Source: Zygnema cylindricum
Taxonomy: Eukaryota; Streptophyta; Zygnematophyceae; Zygnematales; Zygnemataceae
Direction of reading: 5' to 3'
Length of the DNA stretch: 64,000 nt
NCBI GenBank assembly: GCA_037447655.1
Contig: JBBHKE010001856.1
Location: forward strand, 254,428 to 318,427
Shown here: piece after piece, positions 31,811 through 42,737 of the stretch
Layout: each line of letters opens with the position of its first letter
Numbering within the stretch: the first letter of the stretch is position 1
Notes under the pieces: generated by a model
Told to the model about the DNA's origin: nothing
The model's input: the letters and a program-made list of their open reading frames with translations, nothing else
Database searches by the model: none
Made by a program: the position numbers and the translations under genes

Positions 31811-32190
31811 TTAGGGCATGTTCCCATGTGTTGAAGTAAGTGCTATTTCTTATCTATAACGTAAAAAACAAAGCATTAAATAACTAGAAAAAAGCTTCGT
31901 TATAGAAACTGACGACATCAAAATTACAACTTTCTTGTAGATCAATAATAGTGTTGAGGTTGTAGAAATCTTTGACTTGCATTTCACTAAACATTGTGAG
32001 AAAAATTGATCAATACAATTTGAGAACCCAACTCAAACAAGGTGTTCTTTCATCTCAAAACTCAAAATGTAGTACAACGTGTCGTCTTGCCCTTTTTGAC
32101 CCACTGCCACGTCATTCCAGCTCATCTTTAAGCTTTATGTAAAAACGACTTGCAAGTCGATTTTATTGAAGATAAGTTTTGAACTACAAA
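31811..32190 (-). mobile_element. Harbinger-like element, left portion
   Basis: TTA then GGGCATGTTCCCATGTG at 31,811. The following sequence has the same reverse-oriented landmarks (GTCGTCTTGCCCTTTTTGACCCA near 32,079). The right end is not identified; it may reach beyond 32,500. Confidence 0.45.
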
Positions 32191-32977
32191 TATGATTAAT
32201 TTTTTTGAGCATTTTGTAAATTTCAAACCTTTTTCGCAAATACAAAGTGAAAAAAAAAAGCATCGTCCGTACCCAGCCTGTACGGACTTTTATGAGCACA
32301 AAGGGTCGTGGAGGGATCTCGAGGAACAGATGTCATTTCGCAAAAGCAAAGTGGGTAATATGTTTTTTGGAGAATTAAAAAAAAAAACGTGTGACGTGTG
32401 TGAAAACAATTGTCATATCCGTTGCTATAGTGATATTGCCTACGGTAAAATTGACTCTCGACTCGATTTTGCTACAAGTTTGAAGACGAGCTTGCATGAA
32501 ATGACAAAAGACAAAAAAATAAAATTAAAAAAATAAAATAAAAAATACCAAATTGGATTACATTTTAACTTCCACGATGGCTAAAACTGTGATATAGTTT
32601 TGATATATTTTACGTACAATGGAAGATTTTCTTATTGGTGGTGTAGTTTTGGAGAGAAACTGCTTTTCAATATTATAACGTGTTTCAATAAAGATTAATA
32701 AAGTACAACAAAATTACTTAATCTCAGCTGTAATAACCTTGTTTTAAGTGTTTGGTACAATCTAATGTTAAATCAATGTTAATGGTCAATACTTTTGTAC
32801 TTCGCATACATGGTGAGTCTATATGAAAAAAATAGTAAGGTACACTAGTTTGTACAATTTCATACTTTTGCGTACCATGTTGAAATATAATTCTTTCAAT
32901 GTTTTGAAAAACAACATCACAAAAATTATGACCAAAATTCTCAATGGGTCTACGCACGAGAATGAAACAGGGTTACA
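32191..32977. other. AT-rich repeat-derived DNA, no gene accepted
   Basis: Contains a 114-codon open frame (32,192-32,536) with a Cys/His cluster near its C-terminus, but the start lies in a repeat and no domain fits. The remainder is AT-rich without recognisable features. Confidence 0.4.
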
Positions 32978-33446
32978 AAATGGATGCAGAGTTGAGAAGC
33001 TGCTGTAGTGGCGATGTCAGAGCATCGCAGCTGCGATGTTAAACTAGCGCAGCATAGCAGCAAAACAATGCAACTTCGGAGCATAGCAACGTAGCAAAAT
33101 GTAAATTGAATTGTATAGTTCTAGAACCTAGTGTGGATAGGGTGGAGTTAACAAAGAGTGTCCACGTGTACATAGTTGACCAGCTGTAGTACCAGATTGA
33201 CTAGAAAGTAAATAGTTTAAATAGTGGGTAGACTTAGTGAAGACGCACTCTTTTGCGAGTAGACTTGTCCCAGCAATCAATCAATTTTGTAATCCGTTTC
33301 TCGGAGAAATAAAACTCTCAAGCCCTTCATTGTGAATGTTGTGTACGCTTCTAGATCTTCGTGTTGCTACGAGTGAACTCCTGGTTATATTCCACTGTGC
33401 ACTACCGGTGTGTGTGGACTAGTCTCACCCCTTTTACATAAATGGA
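32978..33446 (+). mobile_element. solo LTR of the gypsy family
   Basis: 32,985-33,439, plus strand, is similar along its full length to the 6,251-6,723 LTR read on its sense strand: TGCAGAGTTGAGAAGC start, GCGCAGCATAGCAGC, CAAAATGTA, AGTTCTAGAA, AGTTTAAATAGTGG, AATAAA and CCCCTTTTACAT end. The 7-base sequence AAATGGA occurs directly on both sides (32,978-32,984; 33,440-33,446). No PBS or gag follows, so the internal region was lost by LTR recombination. Confidence 0.72.
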
Positions 33447-33585
33447 GCGAGGTACAAAATTGGAGTAACGACGAGCAAAGCCGTAGTTCTTCGCTTGGAA
33501 AAAGAGTGTAGTTGAGCCCGCGCTTGAGTTGTAGACAACTCTTGAAAGAGGTTTTTAAACTCGGCAACAACCACATTGTTGGCGA

Positions 33586-34716
33586 TGTTGAAAAAGGGTA
33601 TTTTACAATCTATCTTCTTAGTCATTCTATGGTCATCTTGCAGTTCTCATACTTGTCGTAGTCACTGAGAACTAGCAGACAGCCATAGTTGCCTCAAGCA
33701 GATTAGGAGACAGGCAAAAGAAAGAGCTCCTGCAAAATATAGACAGGCAGAGGAAAGAGCTCTTACAAAAGATAGACTCGCCAAGGTCATGATTTCATCC
33801 TATTGCCTCCCAAATGGCAGTAGAATGGATTAACCGTCACCCTTATCCGGTAGGTCTTGAAGCATAGATACACGTACTGTATTTGATAAATATTTTGATA
33901 GTGACACGACAATACAATTCATTTAAACGGCTAAACGAAACGAACGGTATGAAATACAGTACTGCACAAAATAAATGAAACGACATTTATTTTCAACAGA
34001 TGAAATTAATTGTCATTCGCGATCGACGGCTTGCAAAGGAGCCGAGATTTTCAACGGTCAACACGAGACGACGACCGCTAAAATTCAACGGTCAACATGG
34101 AAAGAATTTCAACGGTTGACAATATTCAGCGCGCCGTCTTGATTGCACGGCCGACATCAATCACCGAATTATGAGCGGACGGCACGCGTGAGTGTCGGCA
34201 TTCCGAGAAGACTTTTTGGCCATACTTCATCAAAGTGAACAAAATGACACGAGGCATTATCCTATTGGATTCAGGAGAAGAAAAACACAAAACGACGACG
34301 ACTTACGTGCCACATGGCAGACCGAGAGTGGTACAGTATATTTCGGTATATAAAGTACGGTGGCTACCGTAATTTTTGTGTACAATATATAGTGTATTGC
34401 AATTTGATTGGTCTAGAAGAGTTGTGAGTAGGTTTTTAGGACTTAGACTTTTTCCTTGAAAGCCCTCTCTCCCAGAGGCAATTTGTATAAATTTGCTGTT
34501 TTTGAACAACCACAACTAAATGCTCAGGTGAGCAATTCAGTAATTCTTTTTCCTGCGGACTCATGGGAGTCCATGCTACAAAGAGGTGTACCTAGTCAGT
34601 GTTTTTGCGTGCTAGGGTGGCATTTATTCATTGCCAAAGTCAAAAGTGCAAATATTATCTTAAAGGCTTCATATAAGTTGGACATTCTGTGTACAAATGG
34701 AGGTCAAAGAATTACA
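33586..34716 (+). mobile_element. 5' LTR of element B
   Basis: 1,131 bp, TGTTGAAAAAGGG...AATTACA. A TATATAAAG box lies near 34,358. The gag ATG (34,697) is inside the LTR. A tRNA-Ser/Leu-like stretch lies on the minus strand near 33,780-33,870. Confidence 0.88.
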
Positions 34717-35575
34717 GGTTATAGGCCCACCCTCTAGGGTGCCTATTTTCAATGGAGCAGGGTTCATCTATTCCGAAACCATGATGAGGGGTGCATTGTT
34801 TAAAATACGGCTATGGGGCATTGTGAGTGGTCGTGTGCTTCACCCATCCGCAAAATCGGGAGTCCCGCCAGGGTTTGGAAAATCTCGATTCACAAGAGGA
34901 TGTGCGAGAGCAAAGGAAGCATAGGATGTTGGAGAAAGCATCGTGTCGGACACAGGGAAGGAGAAGGGGAAGGAGAAACTCACACCGATGGCTATTGGAT
35001 CCGTTCCGGTAGCAGATGTTCAGAAAACGGAGGCAAATGATAGTGAAATCTGGGTTTTCAACAATACTGTAGTGACTCATTTTATTCTCGGGCGTCTCAC
35101 TCAATCAGTGGCTATACCCCATCTACATGTGGACAGGGCAGACGAGTTGTGGGAGGCTCATGTCAACATTTAGAAAAGCGGTACGATTCAACAACAAAAG
35201 TTGGCAGATCAGAAGGTAGAGGCATATGTGTACAAAGGGGGAAAGATGTTAGACTTTTGTTATGACTTGGCCATGTTATTTATGGAGTTGGAGAGTGCAC
35301 GAAAAAGGGAGACAGAGAAAGAGAAGGTGGATACTTTGTTAATGAAACTCCCAGATGATTATGAAAACATTGTCAATAGGGTTCAGGACTTGCCAGATCA
35401 TTGATGGATCTGAAACTGCGTAGTAGCGATGATTTTGGTTCGGGAAAGCACAATTAAGATTCTGAGAGGAAGAAAGAGTGTTCAAGCATTAGCTGCTGGA
35501 ACTATTTGGTGGGATAATGATTATAAGAAACCTAATGGAAACTTTGGTGGAGGAAGAGGAAATCATGACGGAGGA
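34697..35575 (+). pseudogene. gag remnant of element B
   Basis: Starts MEVKELQVIGPPSRVPIFNG, aligning with the Gag of the 21-29 kb array. Later segments (HFILGRLTQSVAI; KVEAYVYKGGKMLDFCYDLA; LLMKLPDDYENIVNRVQ) match the same Gag in three frames, with stops near 34,922, 35,172 and 35,402. It ends in the basic Gly-rich region before the zinc knuckle. Confidence 0.8.
34717..34732 (+). other. half-tRNA primer-binding site, element B
   Basis: GGTTATAGGCCCACCC abuts the LTR end at 34,716. It differs at two of 16 positions from the intact site in the 21-29 kb array, so the internal tRNA-Met priming site is a family trait. Confidence 0.75.
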
Positions 35576-35579
35576 GGTG

Positions 35580-35976
35580 TACTTCTGGGTATGTGTTGTA
35601 TGTTGAGAATGGGGCTTGCTGTTGGAGCAGCAAACAACAAAAGGTGATTGCTATGTCCACCATAGAGGCTGGGTATATGGCCTCTTGTTCAGCTGTGAAA
35701 GAATTAATGTGGGTGAAATCTTTGCTTCAAGAACTTGGATACATGAAGAGTGGAAAACAACAAATATTTTGTGATAATCAAGCTGCAATTGCAATTGCAA
35801 CAAACCCTAAGCATCACTTTAAAGCAAAATATATGGATATTCGTTTGAGCTTTGTTAGAGAGAAGGTTGAGAATAAAATAATTAGTTTGGAATATAGACC
35901 GGATGGAGAGATGGTGGAAAATATGATGACTAAGCCGGTTCCCTCTCCCAAATTGATATTTTCTAGGGAGAAGTAA
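35580..35976 (+). pseudogene. copia RNase H remnant of element B
   Basis: The frame opens SGYVLYVENGACCW and continues VIAMSTIEAGYMA, ELMWVKSLLQELGY, IFCDNQAAIAIATNP, MDIRLSFVREKVE and MMTKPVPSPKL, the standard C-terminal RNase H of Ty1/copia Pol. Upstream polymerase is deleted, so it is not functional. Confidence 0.88.
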
Positions 35977-36000
35977 GGACTGAAAGAAAAGATAGACTAG

Positions 36001-36013
36001 AAAATAAAGGGAG
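36001..36013 (+). other. polypurine tract, element B
   Basis: AAAATAAAGGGAG directly precedes the 3' LTR start at 36,014. Nearly identical to the tract of the array elements. Confidence 0.85.
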
Positions 36014-37127
36014 TGTTGAAAAAGGGTATTTTATAATCTATCTTTTTAGTCAGTCTATGGTCATCTTGCAGTTCTCATACTTGTCGTAGTCACTGAGAAC
36101 TGGCTCGCAGCCATGGCTGCCTCAGGCAGATGAGAAGACAGACAGAAGAAAAAGCTCCTACAAAAGATGGACAACAAAGAGCTCCTGCAAAAGATAGACT
36201 CGCGAGGGACAGGATTTGATCCTCTCAACTCTCGGATGGCGGTAGAACGGATTAACCGCCAGCCATATCTGGTAGGTCTTGAAGAATAGGTACACGTACT
36301 GTATTTGATAAATATTTTGATAGTGACGCGGCAATACAATTCATTTAAACAGCTAAACGAAACGAACAGTATGAAATACTGTACTGCGAGAAATAAATGA
36401 AACGCCATTTATTTTCAACGGACGAAATTAAATGTCATTCCCGATCAACGGCTCGTAGAGGAGCCGAGATTTTCAACGGTCAACACGGGACGACGACCGC
36501 TGTAATTCAACGGTTCAACGCGCCGTCTGGATCGAACGTCCGAATTCAATCGCTGAATTACGAGCGGACGGCACGCGTGAGTGTCGGCATTCCGGGAAGA
36601 CTTTTTGGTCGTGCTTCATCGAAGTGAAAGAAAATGACACGTGGCATTATCTTATTGGATACCGGAGAAAAAAAAGACAAACGGCGACGACTTACGTGCC
36701 ACATGGCAGATCGAGAGTGGTGCCGTATATTTCGGTACATAAAGTACGGTGGCTACCGTACTTTTTGTGTACAATATGTAGTGTATTGTAATTTGATTGG
36801 TCCAAAAGAGTTGTGAATCGATTTTTAGGACTTCGATTTTTTTCTTGAAATCCCTCTCCCAGAGGTAATCTGTATAAATTTGTTGTCTTTGGACAGCCAT
36901 AACTCAATGCTCAGGTGAGCAATTTTAGTGATTATTTTTGTTGCAGACTAGTGATTCTTTTTGTTGCGGACTCAGTGGAGTCTAAGCTACACAGGGGTGT
37001 AGTCGATCAATGTTTTTGCGTGCCAGGGTGGCACTTATTCATTGCCAAAGTCAAAAGTGCAAATAGTATCCTAGAGGCTTCATATAAGTTGGACATTCTG
37101 TGTACCAATGGAGGTCACAAAATTACA
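36014..37127 (+). mobile_element. 3' LTR of element B
   Basis: 1,114 bp, similar to 33,586-34,716 with many substitutions and small indels, showing an older insertion than the 21-29 kb array. It ends AATTACA just before GGCGA. Confidence 0.88.
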
Positions 37128-37132
37128 GGCGA

Positions 37133-38439
37133 CATGTTGTTGCCCTCTTTAGTGAATGTTGGTGATTTTCGAAGATAATGGATAAATTATTCCTTAGGCC
37201 ATAAGTGATAAAAGCAAACAAACGACGGTAAAAATGATAATGGGCATTTGTCGACAAGAAACACTGCATGGGCAAAAATAAGAATATCGTCCGTCCCAAA
37301 CCTCAAACTAACGAAAGATGTTACCATAGCCTAACTCTTTAACTAAATAGTCGACAATTTGGTGTCAGTATGTTGTTGTCGAGCACCTTTGGAAAATAAA
37401 GGAAAAATAATCCGTCGACGAGCAAAAAACTCTTTCTAACAACAAATATAATATGTTGAATAATCGTAAATAGACAATTATAAAATTTTGAAAGTAATGA
37501 AGTTCAAAAACAGTTGAGAGGTAATTTGATCGCCATGTATAAGTATCGTTGTGCAAATGAACGAGGAAAAGTAGCGAACAAAACTTGTGCATGAAAATGT
37601 CTTAAAAGGTCCTCATAGTGGGAAAGGTCATCCAATCAAGGATTTTTGTTAAACTCGTGAACAAAATGAGAGGCTCGTATCCTAAAACGTGAAAGCGTTA
37701 CACCCTATCGAAAATTATCAACACGAAATCCCGTGGGAAAAGGGAAATTCGGTTATAAGCCAATAGGGCACTATATGACACATTTAGGTTCTTTTGCGAA
37801 AGGACTTACCTTACGAAGTTGGTAGGATAAATAGTGAAACGAAAATAACAACAGGGTTTGGCGAGCATATGATACATGTGTCATCAGTTACGAAAGGTAA
37901 CATATAACTAGGTCAAACGATTCAGTCTCGTAAGGCTTATTGAGATGCTAAGGAAATAAAAGGGTCGTGTAAACGACCACTTTTACGTCCACCACCAACT
38001 GAGTTAACCGTGGGGACGCCTCCTAATGGGCCTAAAAGTGAAGAAACGAGAGCAAGATGTCGAGTAAAAGCCGCGAATAAAAGGGAAAAAAAATTGGTTG
38101 ATGGGTGGGATGGCGTGTTACTGCTCACAGAAGATGACATTACGATTAACGTGTTGAAATTATTGACAATGTTTACTCAGAGGATCATGCAATTTGTGTG
38201 CAAGTTAAGAGTCGCCCGTAAATCGTGAACGATTACCTCGCAACCTCCTCGTGTCACGACTTTAAACTAATGTGGGGCAAAATAATTGTTGAAAACCTCT
38301 TTTAGTTGTACACACATTGATCGAGCCACAAAATGATACGCTTCCTCGCAACAATAGGATGAACAATATCGACAAGCCTTGAGGCGACATTGAGACACGT
38401 TGTCGCAAAAAGTGTTGTAACAGTGAGTGATCGAGCTTC
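37133..38439. other. intergenic, no gene recognised
   Basis: No coding-like frame, domain or terminal repeat found. Composition is ordinary AT-rich. Confidence 0.5.
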
Positions 38440-38586
38440 GGTTAACTTTTATTTTCGTAAACGTGTATCGGGTAACGGTTAACAATTTAGGAGCGTGACA
38501 TATCCCGGTCGGGTATCAATTGTTCAAATTTTGAAAAAAAAATTGTCGGTTTCGGGTATCTAAAATTTTGACTTTCGCGACCTCTG
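38440..38586. mobile_element. partial hAT MITE, CAGAGGTC family
   Basis: Reverse complement of the left ~140 bp of the element at 49,875-50,327, ending GACTTTCGCGACCTCTG at 38,586. The other end is missing. Confidence 0.65.
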
Positions 38587-38610
38587 ATTCATGGTGACTG
38601 TACTGTACAG

Positions 38611-39115
38611 TACACCGTCAATCGCTATTAGAGTAAATATCGCTAATTCGGTGCGCTTTTTATTTTTTTTAAATCTGAAATACAATCCATAAATCTATTT
38701 CTTCCTTTACGCCTTTTAGGGTTATTTTTTTAATTAGCGTCAATAACGGAAGTTCACTGCGATGTTTATAGTTTGATGTACGGACAGGGTTTGTCTGTAC
38801 CAAAATGTACTTTTTGAAATAAAAATGTACAAAAAGTCATTTAATGTAATTGCGCACGCATGTGAATGTGCAATGGAAAAAGAGACGCAAACTCGAATAT
38901 TCAGATTTTGGCGTACGAATTGTCAAATTTTGTACGGGTACATATATTGATGTAGACATCGATACGGCGGGTATTTATTATTCGAAAAAACCCAAATTAG
39001 AGTTAGTGATTAATTAGTATATTTGTTTTTTTTTTTTTTTTCCTAATTAGCGTTAATAACACTATTTTTTTTTTACGCTATTTATTCCTTTACTCTATTA
39101 GCGATTGGCGGTGTA
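38611..39115. mobile_element. TA-type MITE
   Basis: Inverted ends TACACCGTCAATCGCTATTAG and TACACCGCCAATCGCTAATAG followed on both sides by AGTAAA. A further copy seems to start at 39,119. Confidence 0.6.
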
Positions 39116-40846
39116 CAGTACACCGTGAATCGTTATTAGCCTTTAGAAATTATTAGTGTCAATAATTAATTAGTGTTATCAATACTAATTTGAGTATTGC
39201 AATTTTTTTTTAAAAATGTTTAATTTGTAATTTCAGACTCGACTTACCCATGTACGGCTGCCTCCATACGAATTTCGAACCGAACGTCGCACAGAAAGGG
39301 GGCGTTCGGGCCCCTATCGTGCTCGGTTCGGCGACCGCACGCCTATGGGGGGATAAGTATCGTATTTTATCCTAGCGAAACCGGCACTTCGGTATATACC
39401 CTGTAAGTCTGTAACCCTGTAAATACAAGTAAATGCCCGTACCGAAAACTGCCGTACGATTACGGTTCGCAACACCAGATTTTCATTTGAAGCAATTTGA
39501 ATTCACCCGTTCAATTTGAATTCACCTCTTCAACAGTTCAAACTAAACGCAACGGAAAGAATTAAAATAAATATGCAATTTGATGGAATGTCCCGCCTCC
39601 ATCCGCTCTATCCCACACTTTATTACCCTTGCCTTTTTGTTTCCTCCTCTTCATTGCCAGTCCTGCGGCGACATTTGAATGCACTCGCTGACTTTATTGG
39701 TGTGGATTTTCTTGCTCATACTCCCAATATATTATAAACTATTCGTCTACAGTGAAATTTTTCGATAAGGTGAGGTGGGTATGTCCTTTGCGTCAAAAAC
39801 ATTTGTCAAGCCTTTAAATACCTTCAAAACACAGGCATCATAGGCACTTTTTATCAGTGTTATTTTCATATGAAAGTGGATTGTGAGGAGCGGATTAGCT
39901 CACATGGAAAATCTCATTAAGGAAGTATCTGGAGGACGTTGAGGTTTTTTAGGGTTGAAGGTAAGCAGCTTTGAAGGAACAATAAAATGACATTCGTATT
40001 TTTCTTCTTGCATTTTCTGTTGGCATTGCATCTTGTGGCATAGCAGGTTCTCAAACCTCTGACTTACTTTTCATCTTATTTATCATGTTTATCTCCCCAT
40101 TTTGTATGTTCCGTTCGCTTTCGGGTTTCCCTCTCTTTCATATTGTTCATTGCAAGTTGTTACATAAGCCTATATTTAGTCCGTCTTTTTCGGTTTCTTA
40201 AAGAGTGTCTTCAAACTTTTCATGTGCCTCAGCTTTTTTTTTTTCTTAAACGGTATATGAAGCTTTACAATTTCTCATCCTCTAGGCAGCATTCATGATA
40301 TCTTTTGATGCCTGTTTAGCCGCTTCTGTCGTTTAACTCTTTTTGTGTCGGGTGTGATGACGAAAACAGGTCAGGAATTTGGAATTTGGTTGTCTATCAT
40401 GCCTCCAGTCTTTTCTGAGGCTGATGTTCATGCTCTACCTCTGCCGAGCGATTCTGATGGTCGAAACTCCCAAAGAGAAGGTGCCCTGAAATCAGCATTT
40501 TTTTTTGAAATTTCTATGTATTTTCTTGTTGAAGCGTAAAAAATCTTCACACTAGGAAAGCTTGACCCAGCAACCTTCATTCAGGGTACTTTGACGGGTT
40601 TTTTTCAAACTCATGGTAACGAAACTTATTTTTCCGTAGGAAGAAACTTCACTGCTGTTAGTGTTAACATTTCTTTCCCCTTTGAATTCCATTTTCCTCC
40701 ATGTACATTGTACATTTTTCGAATTTTTGTTTAAAAGTGGCCTCCGAAGAGGTAAGAATTTGACATCTTGATTGTGATTTTCCACTGGAAAAGTTCGATA
40801 AGTGTGCAGAGGGAGAAACAGCATTAATAGCGATAGAAGACGTGAC
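39116..40846. other. intergenic or undetected MUS81 5' region
   Basis: 39,240-39,470 is more GC-rich and contains CGGTATATACCCTG, resembling a promoter or a solo LTR of unknown type. The missing first exons of MUS81 could lie here or up to 42,700, but I found no helix-hairpin-helix coding segment. Confidence 0.4.
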
Positions 40847-41013
40847 TACCACCCATCACTATTAGAATAAATGAATTATTAAATGCAAAGTAGAATGTAT
40901 AATACTAATTTAGTGTAGGGAGACGTGGTGGACTGTAGTCCACTCCCCTTAAATAGTGTTATTAAGTCGCAACCAAATTAGTGTTATTAATATTAATAGC
41001 GATAGGCAGTGTA
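40847..41013. mobile_element. short TA-type MITE
   Basis: Ends TACCACCCATCACTATTAG and, inverted, TACACTGCCTATCGCTATTA, 167 bp. Confidence 0.5.
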
Positions 41014-42737
41014 AAAAAGCGTACACATGTCCCAAAATCGTTGTTGAATAGAGCAATGCATTTCAGTGTCACCATCAATTTTGGCGGCCCACATAATGAA
41101 GAAATGGGAATTTATCAAAAGCTCGTTTGAGACTTTCTTCTTGATTCACGTCTATGCTCGTAAAAACATGAATTTATGCAGAGAAGAAATTTGGCAAAGA
41201 AGGAAGTTCTGAATGTGTATATACCTCATGATGGGCAGAAAATTTTCTGAATGTGTGGAGTGGATGCATTAGACATGACTGAAAATATTGAATGGATTAA
41301 AATGTAGACCAAATATAGCTTAAATTTCTATCAAATTGCATTACAAAAATACCATTATGCTGTTTTTGAGAGTTTGAGTGTAGTGTATTTGGAATATTTG
41401 CATAAACATACAACATATAATGGAACCATATGCTGAACTTCATCTTCAGAAGTGAGACTGTATGGCATAACTTTATAGATACTACAACTTCGCTTCTGAT
41501 TTGTATCGTACATAGCTCGAAATTTATCTAACAAGATATATGACTGCAACTTTTGGAAAATACAAAACCAAAAAAGAAAAAATGATTGCAGTGAGCCAGT
41601 TCAGATGTGCACAACACAGGAGTGTATGTTATAAATTTTTATCCGGTTATGCAAACTTTCTTGTGTCTATATAAGAATAAGAAAAATATGCTTAGTTATT
41701 GTTAAATTTGATAAGTTTGTGTCCCTCTGACACAGGCTATTGCTTATCCGGTATTGCTATTGTAGAGGTCAATCATAGTTGGAACCAAGAAGTTGGTTCA
41801 GCATAAGTATGATTTTCTAGAAAAGTGCACGGGTTGAATGTTTGAAACGAAGTTTAATTTAACTACACTTCCCCATGTATTGTTATTAGCGTAAATAGCA
41901 TTTTTATGGGTGCTCCTAAATTTTACCCCTTGAACTTAAAATAGTATTATTGCCACTAATTTTTTTTTTCCCAACAATTCTTTAAGCGGTTCAGAGTCAA
42001 CCATGTCATTTGGAACTGAACTAGAATTAATAACACTAATATAACCCCACACTCAGAATTTCTTGGCCCTAATAACACTTCATGGTGAACTACGCAAATG
42101 CAGATGGTCTAAATACTTCTCTATAGGATTCTGGATGTTGTTGACAAGTTTACTTGCATGATTACAAAAAAAAGAAACCTGGTTGAAAAAAAATCTTAAA
42201 AAGAAAAGAAATAAAAACTAAAAAAGACGCTGAGCTGGTTGAAAGAAAGAAGTCAAGAAAAAAAAGAAAAAAAAAAGGCTTTGAGCTGGTTGAAAGAAGG
42301 AGAGTCCAGAAGGTTTCTCCTGTGATGTTTCCAGATCAACCACAGTCCACATTAAATCGTGTTTGTTAGTAAACATAATTGATGTCACGTAAAAATGGTT
42401 TGAATAGGCTAAACTAAAAAGTTGTCCGAACTGGGTATGGTGAGCAGCATTGCGATCCCTTTGTCCAGGGTGACTTATTTGGAAGCATGAAATAGTGTTC
42501 TCCTAAATTTATTTTGGTCCATAGTAGTTACGACAAATATTAACTTTAAAATCTTTGTTGTGTGCTGGTTTTCAGCCAGCTGGGCTGTACAGCCAGGAAT
42601 AGTCCCACTAATAACTTAGTCAGGTCAAGATGAGGTTTGTAGCTTTTGTTACTAATTCTCTTTATCTTAAACAACATGTTTCCTTTAACCTGTCTGTTTT
42701 CTTATGAATACACTCTCTGGGTATGCATTCTTTTCAG
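41014..42737. other. no gene recognised; likely MUS81 5' intronic sequence
   Basis: AT-rich with MITE-like fragments (41,868-42,090 has TTATTAGCGTAAATA and AATAACACTTCATGGTGAA). It may be intron or promoter of MUS81. Confidence 0.4.

Larger units (their letters stand above)
33581..37132 (+). mobile_element. copia-type element B, decayed, half-tRNA primed
   Basis: LTRs at 33,586-34,716 and 36,014-37,127, internal 34,717-36,013, and perfect 5-bp duplication GGCGA at 33,581-33,585 and 37,128-37,132. PBS, polypurine tract and Gag start all correspond to those of the 21.4-29.1 kb array, so it is the same family. The internal region joins the first part of gag directly to a copia RNase H, missing the zinc knuckle, protease, integrase and most of reverse transcriptase. 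Several stops and frameshifts show it is old. Confidence 0.9.

Noticed and set aside
32192-32536. 114-codon open frame with a CDVCENNCHIRC cluster
   Set aside because: It starts within repeat-derived AT-rich DNA, has no second zinc-binding half, and no upstream gene features.
40345-40539. Open frame as a possible MUS81 N-terminus
   Set aside because: No helix-hairpin-helix resemblance and no compatible splice path that I could find.
42571-42617. Candidate MUS81 exon with AG and GT borders
   Set aside because: Its only open frame ends in a phase that does not join the reading frame of the exon at 42,738.
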